A stretch of 64,000 nt of DNA, taken from contig JAPPAV010000102.1 of the NCBI GenBank assembly GCA_026705345.1, forward strand, positions 1 through 64,000, read 5' to 3'. The stretch's first letter is position 1. Every line of letters begins with the position of its first letter. This document shows positions 8,406 to 16,900 of this stretch, in pieces. This stretch comes from Gammaproteobacteria bacterium (GTDB lineage: Bacteria; Pseudomonadota; Gammaproteobacteria; Pseudomonadales; Azotimanducaceae). The position numbers were made by a program, and so were the translations under genes. The notes beneath the pieces are model-generated. The model saw nothing but the letters and a program-made list of their open reading frames with translations, searched no databases and was not told the origin of the DNA.

Positions 8406-8440
8406 TGAGACGTTAGGAACCCTATTCCCGTCTCAAGCGG
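8406..8440 (+). terminator. Probable intrinsic terminator of the hydroxyacid dehydrogenase gene
   Basis: A short stem, GAGACG pairing with CGTCTC across a 16-nt loop, is followed by AAGCGG and a run of six T's. It lies 2 bp after the stop codon. The stem is weak, hence moderate confidence. Confidence 0.5.
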
Positions 8441-8573
8441 TTTTTTGAGAAAATACGGGCCAGTTGGCCGCGATACACCATTTGGCACAGCCGTCCTGAG
8501 AGCGTATCGTCGGCACTCACGCATCGGTGGAGGATCTGCCAACGGGATCCGCCGACGTACCAGGAGACAACAT

Positions 8574-8867
8574 TTGAAGATCTATGTCGGCAATATGCCC
8601 TACGCCGTGACCTCGGACGAACTCTCGGAACTGTTCGCCGAACATGGGCACGTGGCGGAAGCCAACGTCATCATGGACAGAGAGACAGGCCGTTCCAAGG
8701 GATTCGGTTTCGTCGACATGCCCAATGACGCCGAAGCCAAAGATGCGATCAACGCCTTGAACTCCTCGCAGATGAGCGGCCGGACGTTGCGGGTCAGCGA
8801 AGCACGACCTCGGTCAGACCGCGGCGATCGCGGCGACCGCGGCGATCGCGGTGGCTGGCGTCGCTGA
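8574..8867 (+). CDS. RRM-family RNA-binding protein with RGD-rich tail
   Basis: A 97-residue glycine-rich RNA-binding protein. RNP2 is IYVGNM at residues 2-7 and RNP1 is KGFGFVDM in the middle. The tail is an SDRGDRGDRGDRGGWRR arginine/glycine repeat, encoded by near-identical nonamers (cgcggcgat). The start is a TTG at 8574, decided by a strong GGAG Shine-Dalgarno 7 nt upstream; the open frame extends further 5' but without a comparable site. Such stand-alone RRM proteins are often cold-induced RNA chaperones in bacteria (family knowledge). It is the first gene of a rightward pair with lon, 149 bp away. Confidence 0.85.
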   Translation: MKIYVGNMPYAVTSDELSELFAEHGHVAEANVIMDRETGRSKGFGFVDMPNDAEAKDAINALNSSQMSGRTLRVSEARPRSDRGDRGDRGDRGGWRR

Positions 8868-8930
8868 CGCCCGCGTCGCTTTCGCGACACAAGACCGTAC
8901 CGGGGCGCGATAGACCGTCCCCGGCGGGCC

Positions 8931-8961
8931 GTTGAAATTCGGCTGCCGTGGACGCACATTA
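8931..8961 (+). promoter_or_regulatory. Possible sigma32-like promoter upstream of lon
   Basis: GTTGAAA (8931-8937) is followed after 15 bp by CGCACATTA, loosely resembling the heat-shock pattern CTTGAAA / CCCCATNTA. lon is a classical sigma32 target. The -10 half matches poorly, so this is only a candidate. Confidence 0.25.
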
Positions 8962-9016
8962 GCCACGAGTACACAACGCGAACCCGATGTGTCGTCCGCG
9001 TCGGAGGCCCACGACC

Positions 9017-11398
9017 ATGGAAAAGCTGCCGCTTCTGCCTCTCAAGAACGTCGCCGTATTCCCGGAGTTGATCCATGCGCTCATCGTCGGGCGGCCGGCG
9101 TCGCTCGCGGCCGTCAAGGCAGCGGTGGAAGACAACCGGGAAGTACTGACCGTCCTGCAGAAGGATCCCAACAACGAGCGACCGAAGCGCGACGGACTCT
9201 ACGACATCGGTACCGTCGCAACCGTGACCCGGATCGAACAGCGGGACGGCGGTGCCCAGGTGATCGTCCGCGGTCTCCGCCGGGTTCGCCTGCACGGCAT
9301 GGCGCAAGCGAACGACAGCGACGAGGAAACCGCGTCCCACATCGAGGTTGAAGTCGAGGATCTATCCATTCCGACGCTTCCCGAAGCCACCGAGGAGCGG
9401 GCGAAGGCGTCTGCGTTGATTCGCGACAACCTGGAGACCGCACGGCGCATTGCCCACATGGCATCCCCGCAGAACGCCCAGAACGCCGACCAGATCTTCC
9501 AGCAGATGGTCGCCACCATCGACGACCCCGTGACCCAGATGTACCGCATCGTCGTCCTCGCCGACAACGTCGACCAGACCGAGAAGCAGAAGATCCTTGA
9601 AATCGACGACATCCAGGCGTTCCTGGAGGCCATCCACCATCTTCTGCGCCAAGAGATCGCCATCGTGGAAATGCGCCGGGATCTCGAGTCCCAGGCCCGG
9701 GAAGGCATCGAGCAACAACAGCGCGAACACGTGCTGCGGCATCAGAAGCGTGCGATCGAACAAGCGCTCGGTGAAGATGACGACGACGAGGACATCGCCG
9801 AACTCCGCAAGCAGCTGCGCAATGTCAACCTGCCGGACGACGTCCGCAAGGAAGTGGACCGGGAGCTCAAGCGGTTGTCGAAGATGTCCACCAACGCGGC
9901 CGACTACCAAGTGGCGCGGAGCTACCTCGAGCTGATCGCCGAACTCCCCTGGAATGTCATCACCGAGGACACCCTGGACCTCGACCACGCCCAGACCGTC
10001 CTCGACGAAGACCACTACGGCCTCGACGATGTCAAGGAGCGCATTCTTGAATCGCTTGCCGTATTGACACTGAACCCCGAAGCCAAGGCTTCCATTCTCT
10101 GTTTCGTCGGTCCGCCGGGTGTCGGCAAGACCTCGCTCGGGCAATCCATCGCCCGCGCCATGGGTCGGAAATTCGAACGGATGAGTCTGGGCGGGCTGCA
10201 CGACGAGTCGGAATTGCGTGGCCACCGCCGGACCTACATCGGCGCCATGCCCGGCCGAATTCTCCAAGCCGTCCGCCGTGCCGGCGTTCGCAACCCGGTG
10301 CTCATGCTCGACGAAGTCGACAAGCTCGGCCGGGACTTCCGCGGCGATCCCTCGGCGGCCCTAATGGAGATTCTCGATCCGGCCCAGAACAAGGAATTCC
10401 GGGACAACTACCTGAACCTGCCCTTCGACCTGTCCAAGGTGTTTTTCATCACGACCTGCAACCACCTCGACGGCGTGCCCGGGCCGCTCCTCGACCGCAT
10501 GGAGGTGCTCGAACTAACCGGCTACAGCGAACTCGAGAAACTCGAGATCGCCCGCCGCTACCTGATTCCCCGCCAACAGGAGAACGCCGGACTCGAAAAG
10601 GAGCAGCTCGACCTCTCCGATGACGCCCTGTCCTGGGCGATCCGTCGGCACACGAGGGAGGCGGGCGTGCGCGAACTCGATCGAGCGATCGGACGCGTCG
10701 CGAGCAAGCGCGCCCGGCAGATTCTGCAATCCGAAGCGACCATCGAACCGATCACCGTGGACGACCTCCCCACCCTGCTCGGCCCCGAGAAGTTCAAGAC
10801 GGATAGACAGCGCGAGAACCTCGTCGCCGGCGTGGCACCCGGTCTCGCCTACACGGAGACGGGTGGCGACGTCCTGTACGTGGAGGCGACGCTCACCCAC
10901 CGAGACGACAAGACCATCATCACGGGACACCTCGGCCAGGTCATGCAGGAATCGGTCAAGGCGGCGCGATCCTACATCTGGTCCGTGGCAGACGAACTCA
11001 ACATCGACCGTTCCACCATCGAGGAAAACGGCATCCACGTCCACGTCCCCGCCGGCGCCGTTCCCAAGGACGGTCCATCCGCGGGTATCACCATGGCCAC
11101 CGCCCTGGCATCGCTCTACAGCAACAAGCGCGTGCGCGACGACATCGCGATGACCGGCGAATTGACGCTATCCGGTCTGATCCTTCCCGTGGGAGGCATC
11201 CGCGAGAAGGTGCTGGCCGCGCATCGGACTGGCATCCGGCACGTGATACTGCCCCGGGACAACGAGGCCGAACTCGCCAAGCTACCGACGCCGGTGCGCG
11301 ACGAAATGACCGTAACGCTGGTCGACAGACTGGAAGACGCCGTCAAGGTGGCAATTCCCGACTTGGCGTCCCTGCCGGCATCGAGCGAGGCACACTGA
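9017..11398 (+). CDS. lon: ATP-dependent protease Lon
   Basis: A 793-residue LonA. The N-terminal substrate-binding domain starts LPLLPLKNVAVFPELIHAL, followed by a long helical region (QQREHVLRHQKRAIEQAL). The AAA+ module has Walker A GPPGVGKTS and Walker B PVLMLDEVDKL. The peptidase domain has the KDGPSAGI motif with catalytic Ser688 and Lys731 (43 residues apart, as in other Lon proteases). It degrades misfolded and regulatory proteins in the cytoplasm as a hexamer. Start taken at ATG 9017, preceded by GGAGG, rather than the open frame's earlier 8987 codon. The gene follows the RRM gene in the same direction. No terminator is evident; dispersed repeats follow. Confidence 0.97.
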   Translation: MEKLPLLPLKNVAVFPELIHALIVGRPASLAAVKAAVEDNREVLTVLQKDPNNERPKRDGLYDIGTVATVTRIEQRDGGAQVIVRGLRRVRLHGMAQANDSDEETASHIEVEVEDLSIPTLPEATEERAKASALIRDNLETARRIAHMASPQNAQNADQIFQQMVATIDDPVTQMYRIVVLADNVDQTEKQKILEIDDIQAFLEAIHHLLRQEIAIVEMRRDLESQAREGIEQQQREHVLRHQKRAIEQALGEDDDDEDIAELRKQLRNVNLPDDVRKEVDRELKRLSKMSTNAADYQVARSYLELIAELPWNVITEDTLDLDHAQTVLDEDHYGLDDVKERILESLAVLTLNPEAKASILCFVGPPGVGKTSLGQSIARAMGRKFERMSLGGLHDESELRGHRRTYIGAMPGRILQAVRRAGVRNPVLMLDEVDKLGRDFRGDPSAALMEILDPAQNKEFRDNYLNLPFDLSKVFFITTCNHLDGVPGPLLDRMEVLELTGYSELEKLEIARRYLIPRQQENAGLEKEQLDLSDDALSWAIRRHTREAGVRELDRAIGRVASKRARQILQSEATIEPITVDDLPTLLGPEKFKTDRQRENLVAGVAPGLAYTETGGDVLYVEATLTHRDDKTIITGHLGQVMQESVKAARSYIWSVADELNIDRSTIEENGIHVHVPAGAVPKDGPSAGITMATALASLYSNKRVRDDIAMTGELTLSGLILPVGGIREKVLAAHRTGIRHVILPRDNEAELAKLPTPVRDEMTVTLVDRLEDAVKVAIPDLASLPASSEAH

Positions 11399-11413
11399 GA
11401 CGACGTTCGCACT

Positions 11414-11536
11414 GTAGGGGACGGGCCTGTCCCGTCCCGGCGCGCCCTTCGGGCGCGATCGAGAATGCTGCCGCATTCTCGTACCACAACCCCGACGATG
11501 CGGGTTCGGCGGGCGACCGCAAGGGTCGCCCCTACG
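11414..11536. repeat. Composite of three dispersed GC-rich inverted repeats between lon and the SUMF1-like gene
   Basis: Three modules lie in tandem. The first is GTAGGGGACGGGCCTGTC plus CCGTCCCG (11414-11439), repeated near 43454 and, inverted, near 44124. The second is GAGAATGC-TGCC-GCATTCTC (11461-11480), related to the palindrome at 1992-2013. The third is GGGCGACC-GCAA-GGGTCGCCC followed by CTACG (11511-11536), repeated with variation near 43395 and 57668. Because the lon and SUMF1-like genes converge here, these hairpins could end both transcripts. The gap holds no coding sequence that I can support. Confidence 0.75.
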
Positions 11537-11574
11537 GGTTTGAGCCATGCAAACGCAACCGCTTGCAGTCGTCC

Positions 11575-13332
11575 CTACAACTCTCGAACGACGCGCACAC
11601 CCCGGGCATTGCTGCCGCGATTGCTCAACGAACGGTAGCTCACCGTCACCTCATGGGGCGACGAGTCCCATGCCCCGCCCCTCAGGACATGGGTCGCGCA
11701 GTCACCGGTTCGGGCGCGTTGGTCCCTCGGTGCGTTGCGGTAGTTGTCGCGCCAACAATCCGCGACCCATTCCTCGACATTGCCGAGGATGTCGTGCACG
11801 CCAAACGGATTGGGCGGGAAACTCCCAACGCGGGCCCAACGCACGCTCCCATCCGTACAGTCGGCAACATCCGCTTTGCGAAAGTGCCTCGCATACGCCC
11901 CGTCGGCGATGTTGGCGTGGGCGCAGAGATTCCTCGGATCGGCGCCGAAATAGTAAACTCCGGTCGATCCACCCCGCGCCACGTATTCCCACTCTGCTTC
12001 GCTCGGGAGGCGATAGCGATAGCCCGTCTCTTCGCTCAGCCACTGGACGTAGTCTCTGCCGTCTTCCCAAGCAAGACGAGCCATGGGAAGCCTGCCCATG
12101 GATTCCGGCGCAATGGCGTCATGGGGTTCAAGGGGCTTGGATACCGTCCCAAGCATTCCGCGGGCGGCTCGGTACCGATCGTAGTCGTCTCGCGTCGTTT
12201 CGAATACCCCGATGGCAAACGGTTCCTTGATGACGACGGTTCGTACCGGGCGCTCGTCCGCCGGACCCGAATCCGAGCCCATGCGGAAACGCCCCGTGCC
12301 GACAATCACCAGAAGCGGTCCCTCCCCGCCCGATTCGAGTTTGTCCCGAAACTGCCGACCCGTCCGAATGTCGTACGCTTCCATTCGAATGACGTGCTTC
12401 AGCGTTGTCGGTCCCACCGCTAGCTGGCGTTCGTAGGGGCGGTGGCCCAATGCGGTGGCTTGTACCACCACCGGTCCCGTTGGAATGACCATCCCCTCCC
12501 GGTAAGGCAACCTGCGCCACCCGTCGGCATCCGGGTAGGACACCTCCACCTCCGCCCGTTCAGGCATCACGACCAGGGAGAGGCTGCCCTTGAGGCGTTC
12601 AAGAATGATCGAGCGATCGTTGCGGCCGCGCGTGAACTCGATGGTCCGGTCCACCGGCGCGTAACCGGACCGACTTGCCGTCAGCCTGTAGGTGCCGATC
12701 GGCAGCGTCATGCCGGGCTCGTAGGGTCTACGATCGATCTCGAGTTCGGCGTCGCGGGGAATTCGGGACACGTAGATCTCGCTCATCGGCACGCGTTCCA
12801 GTTCGAAAGCGACTTCCGTGTTCTGGCGGGGCAGTATCTCGACCGCCTCGGTCTTGCGCTCGCGGCCGTGAATCCACGTCGTGACCTCGAATGATCCCGT
12901 GGGGTGGGGGGCCAACGCGACCGGTGTCAGATCGTCGATGACATGGCCGTCCACGGCGACCCGGGCACCTCGGGGATTGGTTACGACTTCCAGGCGCCCC
13001 GACGACGGCGGGAACTCGATGTGGAGGTCGACCACCTCGCCACGCTCGGTTCCGACCCGGCGGGCGATGGCGTCGTGGAACCGGTGCTCCATCCGAATGA
13101 CGAGCTCGCCGGGCAGCACGCGTTGGTTGCGAAGCGGTGTGTGTCCAACCGGTTTGCCACCGAGGAATACGTTGGCCTCGTCCGGAGCCGACGTGAGGTT
13201 CAATGTCGCCGTCCCCAGAACGAGTTGCGGGACAACGCCGCCCGCGTACCAGTCGGTCGCTGCGACGACGACCACAAGGGTCCCGATCAAGCCCCAACGC
13301 AGCAAGGTGCTATGGGCTTTCCTGGTTCGCAT
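11575..13332 (-). CDS. Membrane-anchored PEGA-repeat protein with C-terminal formylglycine-generating-enzyme-like (SUMF1) domain
   Basis: A 585-residue protein. One hydrophobic helix at residues 13-26 (GLIGTLVVVVAATDWYAG) anchors it. Then come about four PEGA-type beta modules, recognisable as L-x-x-x-P-x-x-A-x-V-x-[IVL]-x-[GN] (for example LNLTSAPDEANVFLGGKPVG and LEVVTNPRGARVAVDGHVI). The C-terminal third is a SUMF1/FGE-like fold: FRMGS, ETT-DDYDRY, RLPSEAEWEYVARGG, NVEEWVADCW and VLRGGAWD. Many bacterial members of this family are not sulfatase activators, and no sulfatase is nearby. It starts 6 bp after the SulP transporter stop codon, so it is probably co-transcribed with it. Role unknown. 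Confidence 0.8.
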   Translation of the reverse strand: MRTRKAHSTLLRWGLIGTLVVVVAATDWYAGGVVPQLVLGTATLNLTSAPDEANVFLGGKPVGHTPLRNQRVLPGELVIRMEHRFHDAIARRVGTERGEVVDLHIEFPPSSGRLEVVTNPRGARVAVDGHVIDDLTPVALAPHPTGSFEVTTWIHGRERKTEAVEILPRQNTEVAFELERVPMSEIYVSRIPRDAELEIDRRPYEPGMTLPIGTYRLTASRSGYAPVDRTIEFTRGRNDRSIILERLKGSLSLVVMPERAEVEVSYPDADGWRRLPYREGMVIPTGPVVVQATALGHRPYERQLAVGPTTLKHVIRMEAYDIRTGRQFRDKLESGGEGPLLVIVGTGRFRMGSDSGPADERPVRTVVIKEPFAIGVFETTRDDYDRYRAARGMLGTVSKPLEPHDAIAPESMGRLPMARLAWEDGRDYVQWLSEETGYRYRLPSEAEWEYVARGGSTGVYYFGADPRNLCAHANIADGAYARHFRKADVADCTDGSVRWARVGSFPPNPFGVHDILGNVEEWVADCWRDNYRNAPRDQRARTGDCATHVLRGGAWDSSPHEVTVSYRSLSNRGSNARGVRVVREL

Positions 13333-13338
13333 TTCCCA

Positions 13339-14982
13339 TCACGTGGCCTGGACGTTGGCCATCGACAGTAGCCCGTACGACACCTCGCGGGCCTCCTCCA
13401 ACGTTTCGACAATCTGCCCGTCCGGAACCTGTCGAAGTATGTTGAGGGCGTGAAGCGTGTGGGAGACGGCACCGGATAGCCCCATGAGGATGTAGGACGT
13501 GTGTTCCCTGTTCGCCACCTCCAAGAGCTGTTCGATCACCATCGCCGCGCTGTCGTCGAGGTAAGCCGTCCCGGTGAAGTCGAATATCACGACCTCGTGG
13601 TCCTTGATGTCCTCGGCAATCACCGCGACGAGTTTGTGTGACGAGGCTACCGTGATGCTGCCCTTTAGCGCGACTAGGCCCACCCGTGCCGAGTAGGGAT
13701 CCGATGAGTCCGTCCTGCGGCCCAGGAATTCCCGGTCCAGGAACGGCACGGAGACGACGCTGTCGAGCTCCAGGCGCTCGAGTTGACGAGCGTGTGCCAT
13801 TCCCGCGGCGATCAGCCCGACCGCCACCGCCGTGACCAGATCCACGAACACGGTCAAGGCCAGCGTCGTCAACATGACCACGAGGTGCTCACGCTGCAAT
13901 CGATGCACCCGGGACAGCAGCCGCCAATCGATGATGTCCCAGCCGATCTTGACCAGGATGCCAGCCAGAGCCGCATGTGGAATGGGCTCGACGAATCGAC
14001 CGAGGCCGAGCACCAAACCGAGCATCAGCAAGGCATAGCACATGCCGGATACCGGGGTTCGCCCTCCGGCTCGGATGTTCGTCACCGTCAGGATCGGCGA
14101 TCCCGCGCCGGGTACGCCCCCGATCAACCCGGCGGCTATGTTGCCGACTCCCTGGCCGACCAGTTCCCTATTGGGGCTGTGCTGTGTTCGCGTCAACGAG
14201 TCGGCGACCAGGGACACGAGAAGGCTGTCCACCGATCCCAGCAACGCGAGAATGAGCGCGGGTTCCACCGCGCGTGCCAGGAAACTCCACTCGGGCGACT
14301 CGAACCGAAACTCCGGCAATCCCAAGGGCACGGTTCCGATGACCGGCGCGTCCGTCAGCCAAAGCACACCCAGCAACGTGCCGGCCAAGAGAGCGACCAG
14401 CGGGGCCGGGAGGTATTTCGCGAACCGCCGCGGCCAAAGGACGGCGATGGCAAGCGTCGTGGCAGCGATCGCGAACGCACTGACGTTTAGATCCGCCACC
14501 GCCCCCGGGAGCGCGCCGAGCGCACCGAGGGCACCACCTGCCACCGACACGCCGCCAACGAAAGGCAGCAGCTGGATCACGACGACGATGATGCCGATCC
14601 CCGACATGAAGCCCGAGATCACGACGTGCGGCGTATAGGCGACGAACCGGCCGATCCTCGATAGGCCGAGCAAAACCTGGAGACAGCCGGCCATGACGAC
14701 GACGGTGAGCGCCTCGGCGATATCGGTGGCGTAGCCCGTCACGATCACCGCCATCGCGACGGTCATGGGCGCCGTCGGACCGGAAACCTGCGACTTCGTC
14801 CCGCCGAAAAGCGCCGCGAAGAACCCCGCCGCGATGGCGCCGTACAGTCCAGCAGCGGCCCCGAGGCCCGACGCCACCCCGAAACCGAGTGCAACGGGGA
14901 GGGCCACGACCATGGCCGTAACGCCGCCGAAGAGGTCGCCCCGGAGCGCTTGGAAACTGTATGTGCCGACGAGCCCCCGCAT
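13339..14982 (-). CDS. SulP-family anion transporter with C-terminal STAS domain
   Basis: A 547-residue secondary transporter. The N-terminal membrane domain has roughly 10-14 hydrophobic helices; SulP signature parts include LVGTYSFQALRGDLFGGVTAMVVALPVALGFGVASGLG and GLIGGVPGAGSPILTVTNIRAGGRTPVSG. The last ~120 residues form a cytoplasmic STAS domain (VEFDFTGTAYLDDSAA-like, here VIFDFTGTAYLDDSAAMVIEQLL). Substrate could be sulfate, bicarbonate or another anion. Its 5' end and upstream region exist again as a diverged tandem copy just upstream. It is followed at 6 bp by the PEGA/SUMF1 gene. Confidence 0.88.
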   Translation of the reverse strand: MRGLVGTYSFQALRGDLFGGVTAMVVALPVALGFGVASGLGAAAGLYGAIAAGFFAALFGGTKSQVSGPTAPMTVAMAVIVTGYATDIAEALTVVVMAGCLQVLLGLSRIGRFVAYTPHVVISGFMSGIGIIVVVIQLLPFVGGVSVAGGALGALGALPGAVADLNVSAFAIAATTLAIAVLWPRRFAKYLPAPLVALLAGTLLGVLWLTDAPVIGTVPLGLPEFRFESPEWSFLARAVEPALILALLGSVDSLLVSLVADSLTRTQHSPNRELVGQGVGNIAAGLIGGVPGAGSPILTVTNIRAGGRTPVSGMCYALLMLGLVLGLGRFVEPIPHAALAGILVKIGWDIIDWRLLSRVHRLQREHLVVMLTTLALTVFVDLVTAVAVGLIAAGMAHARQLERLELDSVVSVPFLDREFLGRRTDSSDPYSARVGLVALKGSITVASSHKLVAVIAEDIKDHEVVIFDFTGTAYLDDSAAMVIEQLLEVANREHTSYILMGLSGAVSHTLHALNILRQVPDGQIVETLEEAREVSYGLLSMANVQAT

Positions 14983-15790
14983 CCCGGTCCGGTTGGATTC
15001 CTTGAGCGTGGCCCATGTTAACAGCGGGTTGTACTTGGGCGGCGAGGACTTTGCCTTTATCCAAACTTGCCGTAAGCGACTGCGTCAGCGGAGCCATGCC
15101 GTCGCCAACATCGAAGTCGCAGGGTGTCGTTGACCGCAGTCTGGATGCACGCACCGGGCGGCCGACGGGCCGAACGGATGCGGAGCCCGCGCCAGCCACA
15201 CGGCAAGGGTCTACGTTTCGCCCGCGTCCGGTGATGTCATTTCGATATGGCTTGGGGACAACGTCCTACGCCGTGTGAGACCGAAATCGCGTGTGTCCCA
15301 GACTCCTTAGCGATGGCGCCGTACAGTCCAGCAGCCGCCCCGAGGCCCGATGCCACCCCGAAACCGAGTGCGACGGGGAGCGCGACGACCATGGCCGTAA
15401 CGCCGCCGAAGAGATCACCCCGAAGCGATTCGAAACTGTAAGTGCCGACGAGGCGCCGCATTCCGGGTCCGGTTGGATTCCTTGAGCGGGGCCAATGTTA
15501 ACAGTCGGGTTGTATTCGGGCAGCGAGAACTTGGCCTATTTCAAAGGTGCCTTCCACGACTGCGGCACTGGAGCCCAGCCGCCCGCCGACATAGAGGTCG
15601 CATTGTCGTTGACCCACGGTTTCGACGCACGCGCCGCAGTCGGCGGTGCCCTACCGATGCGCACCCGGGGCCGCGGCAGTGGACCCGCCTATCCGAACCT
15701 GCAACGCCCGAGCGTGCAATGTCACTTCGATATGGCCTGGGGAGGACGTCCTACGCCGTGTGAGACCGAAATCGGGTGTGTCCGAGTCTT
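14834..15790. repeat. Diverged tandem duplication (period about 480 bp) of the sulP 5' end and upstream region
   Basis: The sequence from about 14834 (codon ~50 of sulP) through its start and about 330 bp of upstream DNA recurs from about 15312 to 15790. Anchors with their spacing: GATGGCGCCGTACAG at 14833 and 15312; ATGTTAACAG at 15015 and 15495; CCTACGCCGTGTGAGACCG at 15265 and 15750. The copies differ by many substitutions and small indels, so the duplication is not recent. The stretch 14983-16060 contains no intact gene that I can support; it holds this duplication, a truncated sulP fragment, and short repeats. Confidence 0.85.
15312..15461 (-). pseudogene. Truncated second copy of the sulP N-terminus
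   Basis: Reads MRRLVGTYSFESLRGDLFGG, then the same residues as the intact SulP up to LYGAIA, where homology stops abruptly and the frame runs into unrelated sequence (AKESGTHAI...). About 50 codons are preserved with only a few changes from the functional gene (QA to ES, G to R). Because the reading frame is preserved, a short peptide could still be translated, but it would contain only the first transmembrane segment. I read it as a by-product of the tandem duplication. Confidence 0.75.
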
Positions 15791-15831
15791 CCCTTTTTGA
15801 TGGTCCGATGATGTCGCTAGCGGGCGGATCT

Positions 15832-16037
15832 CCTACAGCCTCGTAGGACGGAATCGCGTGTGTCCGCGGATCCCGTGTCTGACTCCTTCCTCGCCGTCCT
15901 GCAGCCGCGTGCGATCGCCAACGCAGGATGTTCCCATCTCCTGCAGCCTGGCCGTGCCCCTACGGCCGGCCTCGTGTAGGACGGATTCGCGTGTGTCCGC
16001 GAGTCCTATTATGAGTCCTATTCGCGCGAGTCCTATT
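15832..16037. repeat. Short repeats downstream of the sulP duplication
   Basis: The core GGA-N-TCGCGTGTGTCCGCG-RR-TCC occurs at about 15847-15873 and 15979-16006, and resembles the ATCGNGTGTGTCC parts at about 15287 and 15772. GAGTCCTATT then occurs three times in 37 bp (16001-16010, 16013-16022, 16028-16037). The region is intergenic and of unknown function. Confidence 0.6.
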
Positions 16038-16060
16038 CGGACTGCGGCACCAGCCGAGAG

Positions 16061-16900
16061 TCATCTATCGAGCGCCGGAATGGAGGTCGCACCCAATCTA
16101 CGGGCAATCTCGAGGAGCTCGGGCGCCTGGGTAGGCACGGGAGCGAAGGGGCGTCGTTCCGGGTTCACCTCAGGCACCGGCAGCACGTCTATCCAATCAA
16201 GGATGCCGGGCGGGACCTGTGCGCACAGGTAGCGCTCCCACAGCCTGAATGCGACTCGCCGGCTGGTGAGTTCGATCCGGCGGTAGTATTCCTCCTGATT
16301 GCGGGGCGGCCCGAGGATCTGCCCCGTTTCCTTATCAAGCTGCGCCGTGCGCGCACGCTTCTCCCAGCTGTCCCAATCCCTTGCCAGAACGTTGACGCAG
16401 CCATGCTGCATCTCGGCCAATCGGATCAGCGCCTCCGCTTCGCAAGCCTCGTAGAGGGTCGGGCGTATTTCACCGGGCGGAACGCGGCACTGTGCGTCGT
16501 CCAGTGCCGCGACTGCCGCCCGACGCGTTTCAACCGCGTCGCGAAGCGACGAACGCCAGACCGGATAGTGGCTCAACTCCATCATCGCCGCATCGCATTC
16601 GCCGCTGATTTCCGTCCATGAGTCCGGGGTAGTGGGTGGCCACGGACAATGCCGCTCGACTCGTTCCCATTCCGAAACGAACGGAACGGTGGCCATTACG
16701 GAGGGCACCGTCGGCTTGGTGCGCGGGGATTCCGGCTCGCGCCGGAAGGATGCCGCCTCGGCATGCGATGGTTCGGGGGCGTGCGCCGGGATCTGGTTCG
16801 AACCGGGCTGACCACCGACCGCGGAGGGGCCGGCCCCCGCTGAGAAATACACCGCCGCCGCGAGCAACCCTAGCACCGCGACAGCGGAAAGCCACCTCAT
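16061..16900 (-). CDS. Hypothetical secreted or membrane-anchored protein
   Basis: About 279 residues from ATG 16900, which overlaps the upstream stop codon (ATGA). The N-terminus MRWLSAVAVLGLLAAAVYFSAG is a signal anchor or signal peptide, followed by a low-complexity Pro/Glu/Ser linker and then a mainly helical domain with paired cysteines (RHCPWPP, GECDAAM, DAQCRVPP, YEACEAEAL, HGCVNVL, RYLCAQVPPG). I recognise no family. The tight overlap with the HExxH protein gene means the two are made together and probably act together outside the cytoplasm, as a secreted enzyme and an accessory or inhibitory partner (inference). Confidence 0.6.
   Translation of the reverse strand: MRWLSAVAVLGLLAAAVYFSAGAGPSAVGGQPGSNQIPAHAPEPSHAEAASFRREPESPRTKPTVPSVMATVPFVSEWERVERHCPWPPTTPDSWTEISGECDAAMMELSHYPVWRSSLRDAVETRRAAVAALDDAQCRVPPGEIRPTLYEACEAEALIRLAEMQHGCVNVLARDWDSWEKRARTAQLDKETGQILGPPRNQEEYYRRIELTSRRVAFRLWERYLCAQVPPGILDWIDVLPVPEVNPERRPFAPVPTQAPELLEIARRLGATSIPALDR

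Noticed and set aside
8818-8852. Short direct repeats (cgcggcgat) at the end of the RRM gene as a microsatellite of interest
   Set aside because: They encode the usual RGD/RGG-rich tail of this protein family.
15495-15800. Open frame within the duplicated region upstream of sulP
   Set aside because: It spans repeat DNA, its counterpart in the other copy is not preserved in frame, and there is no ribosome-binding site.
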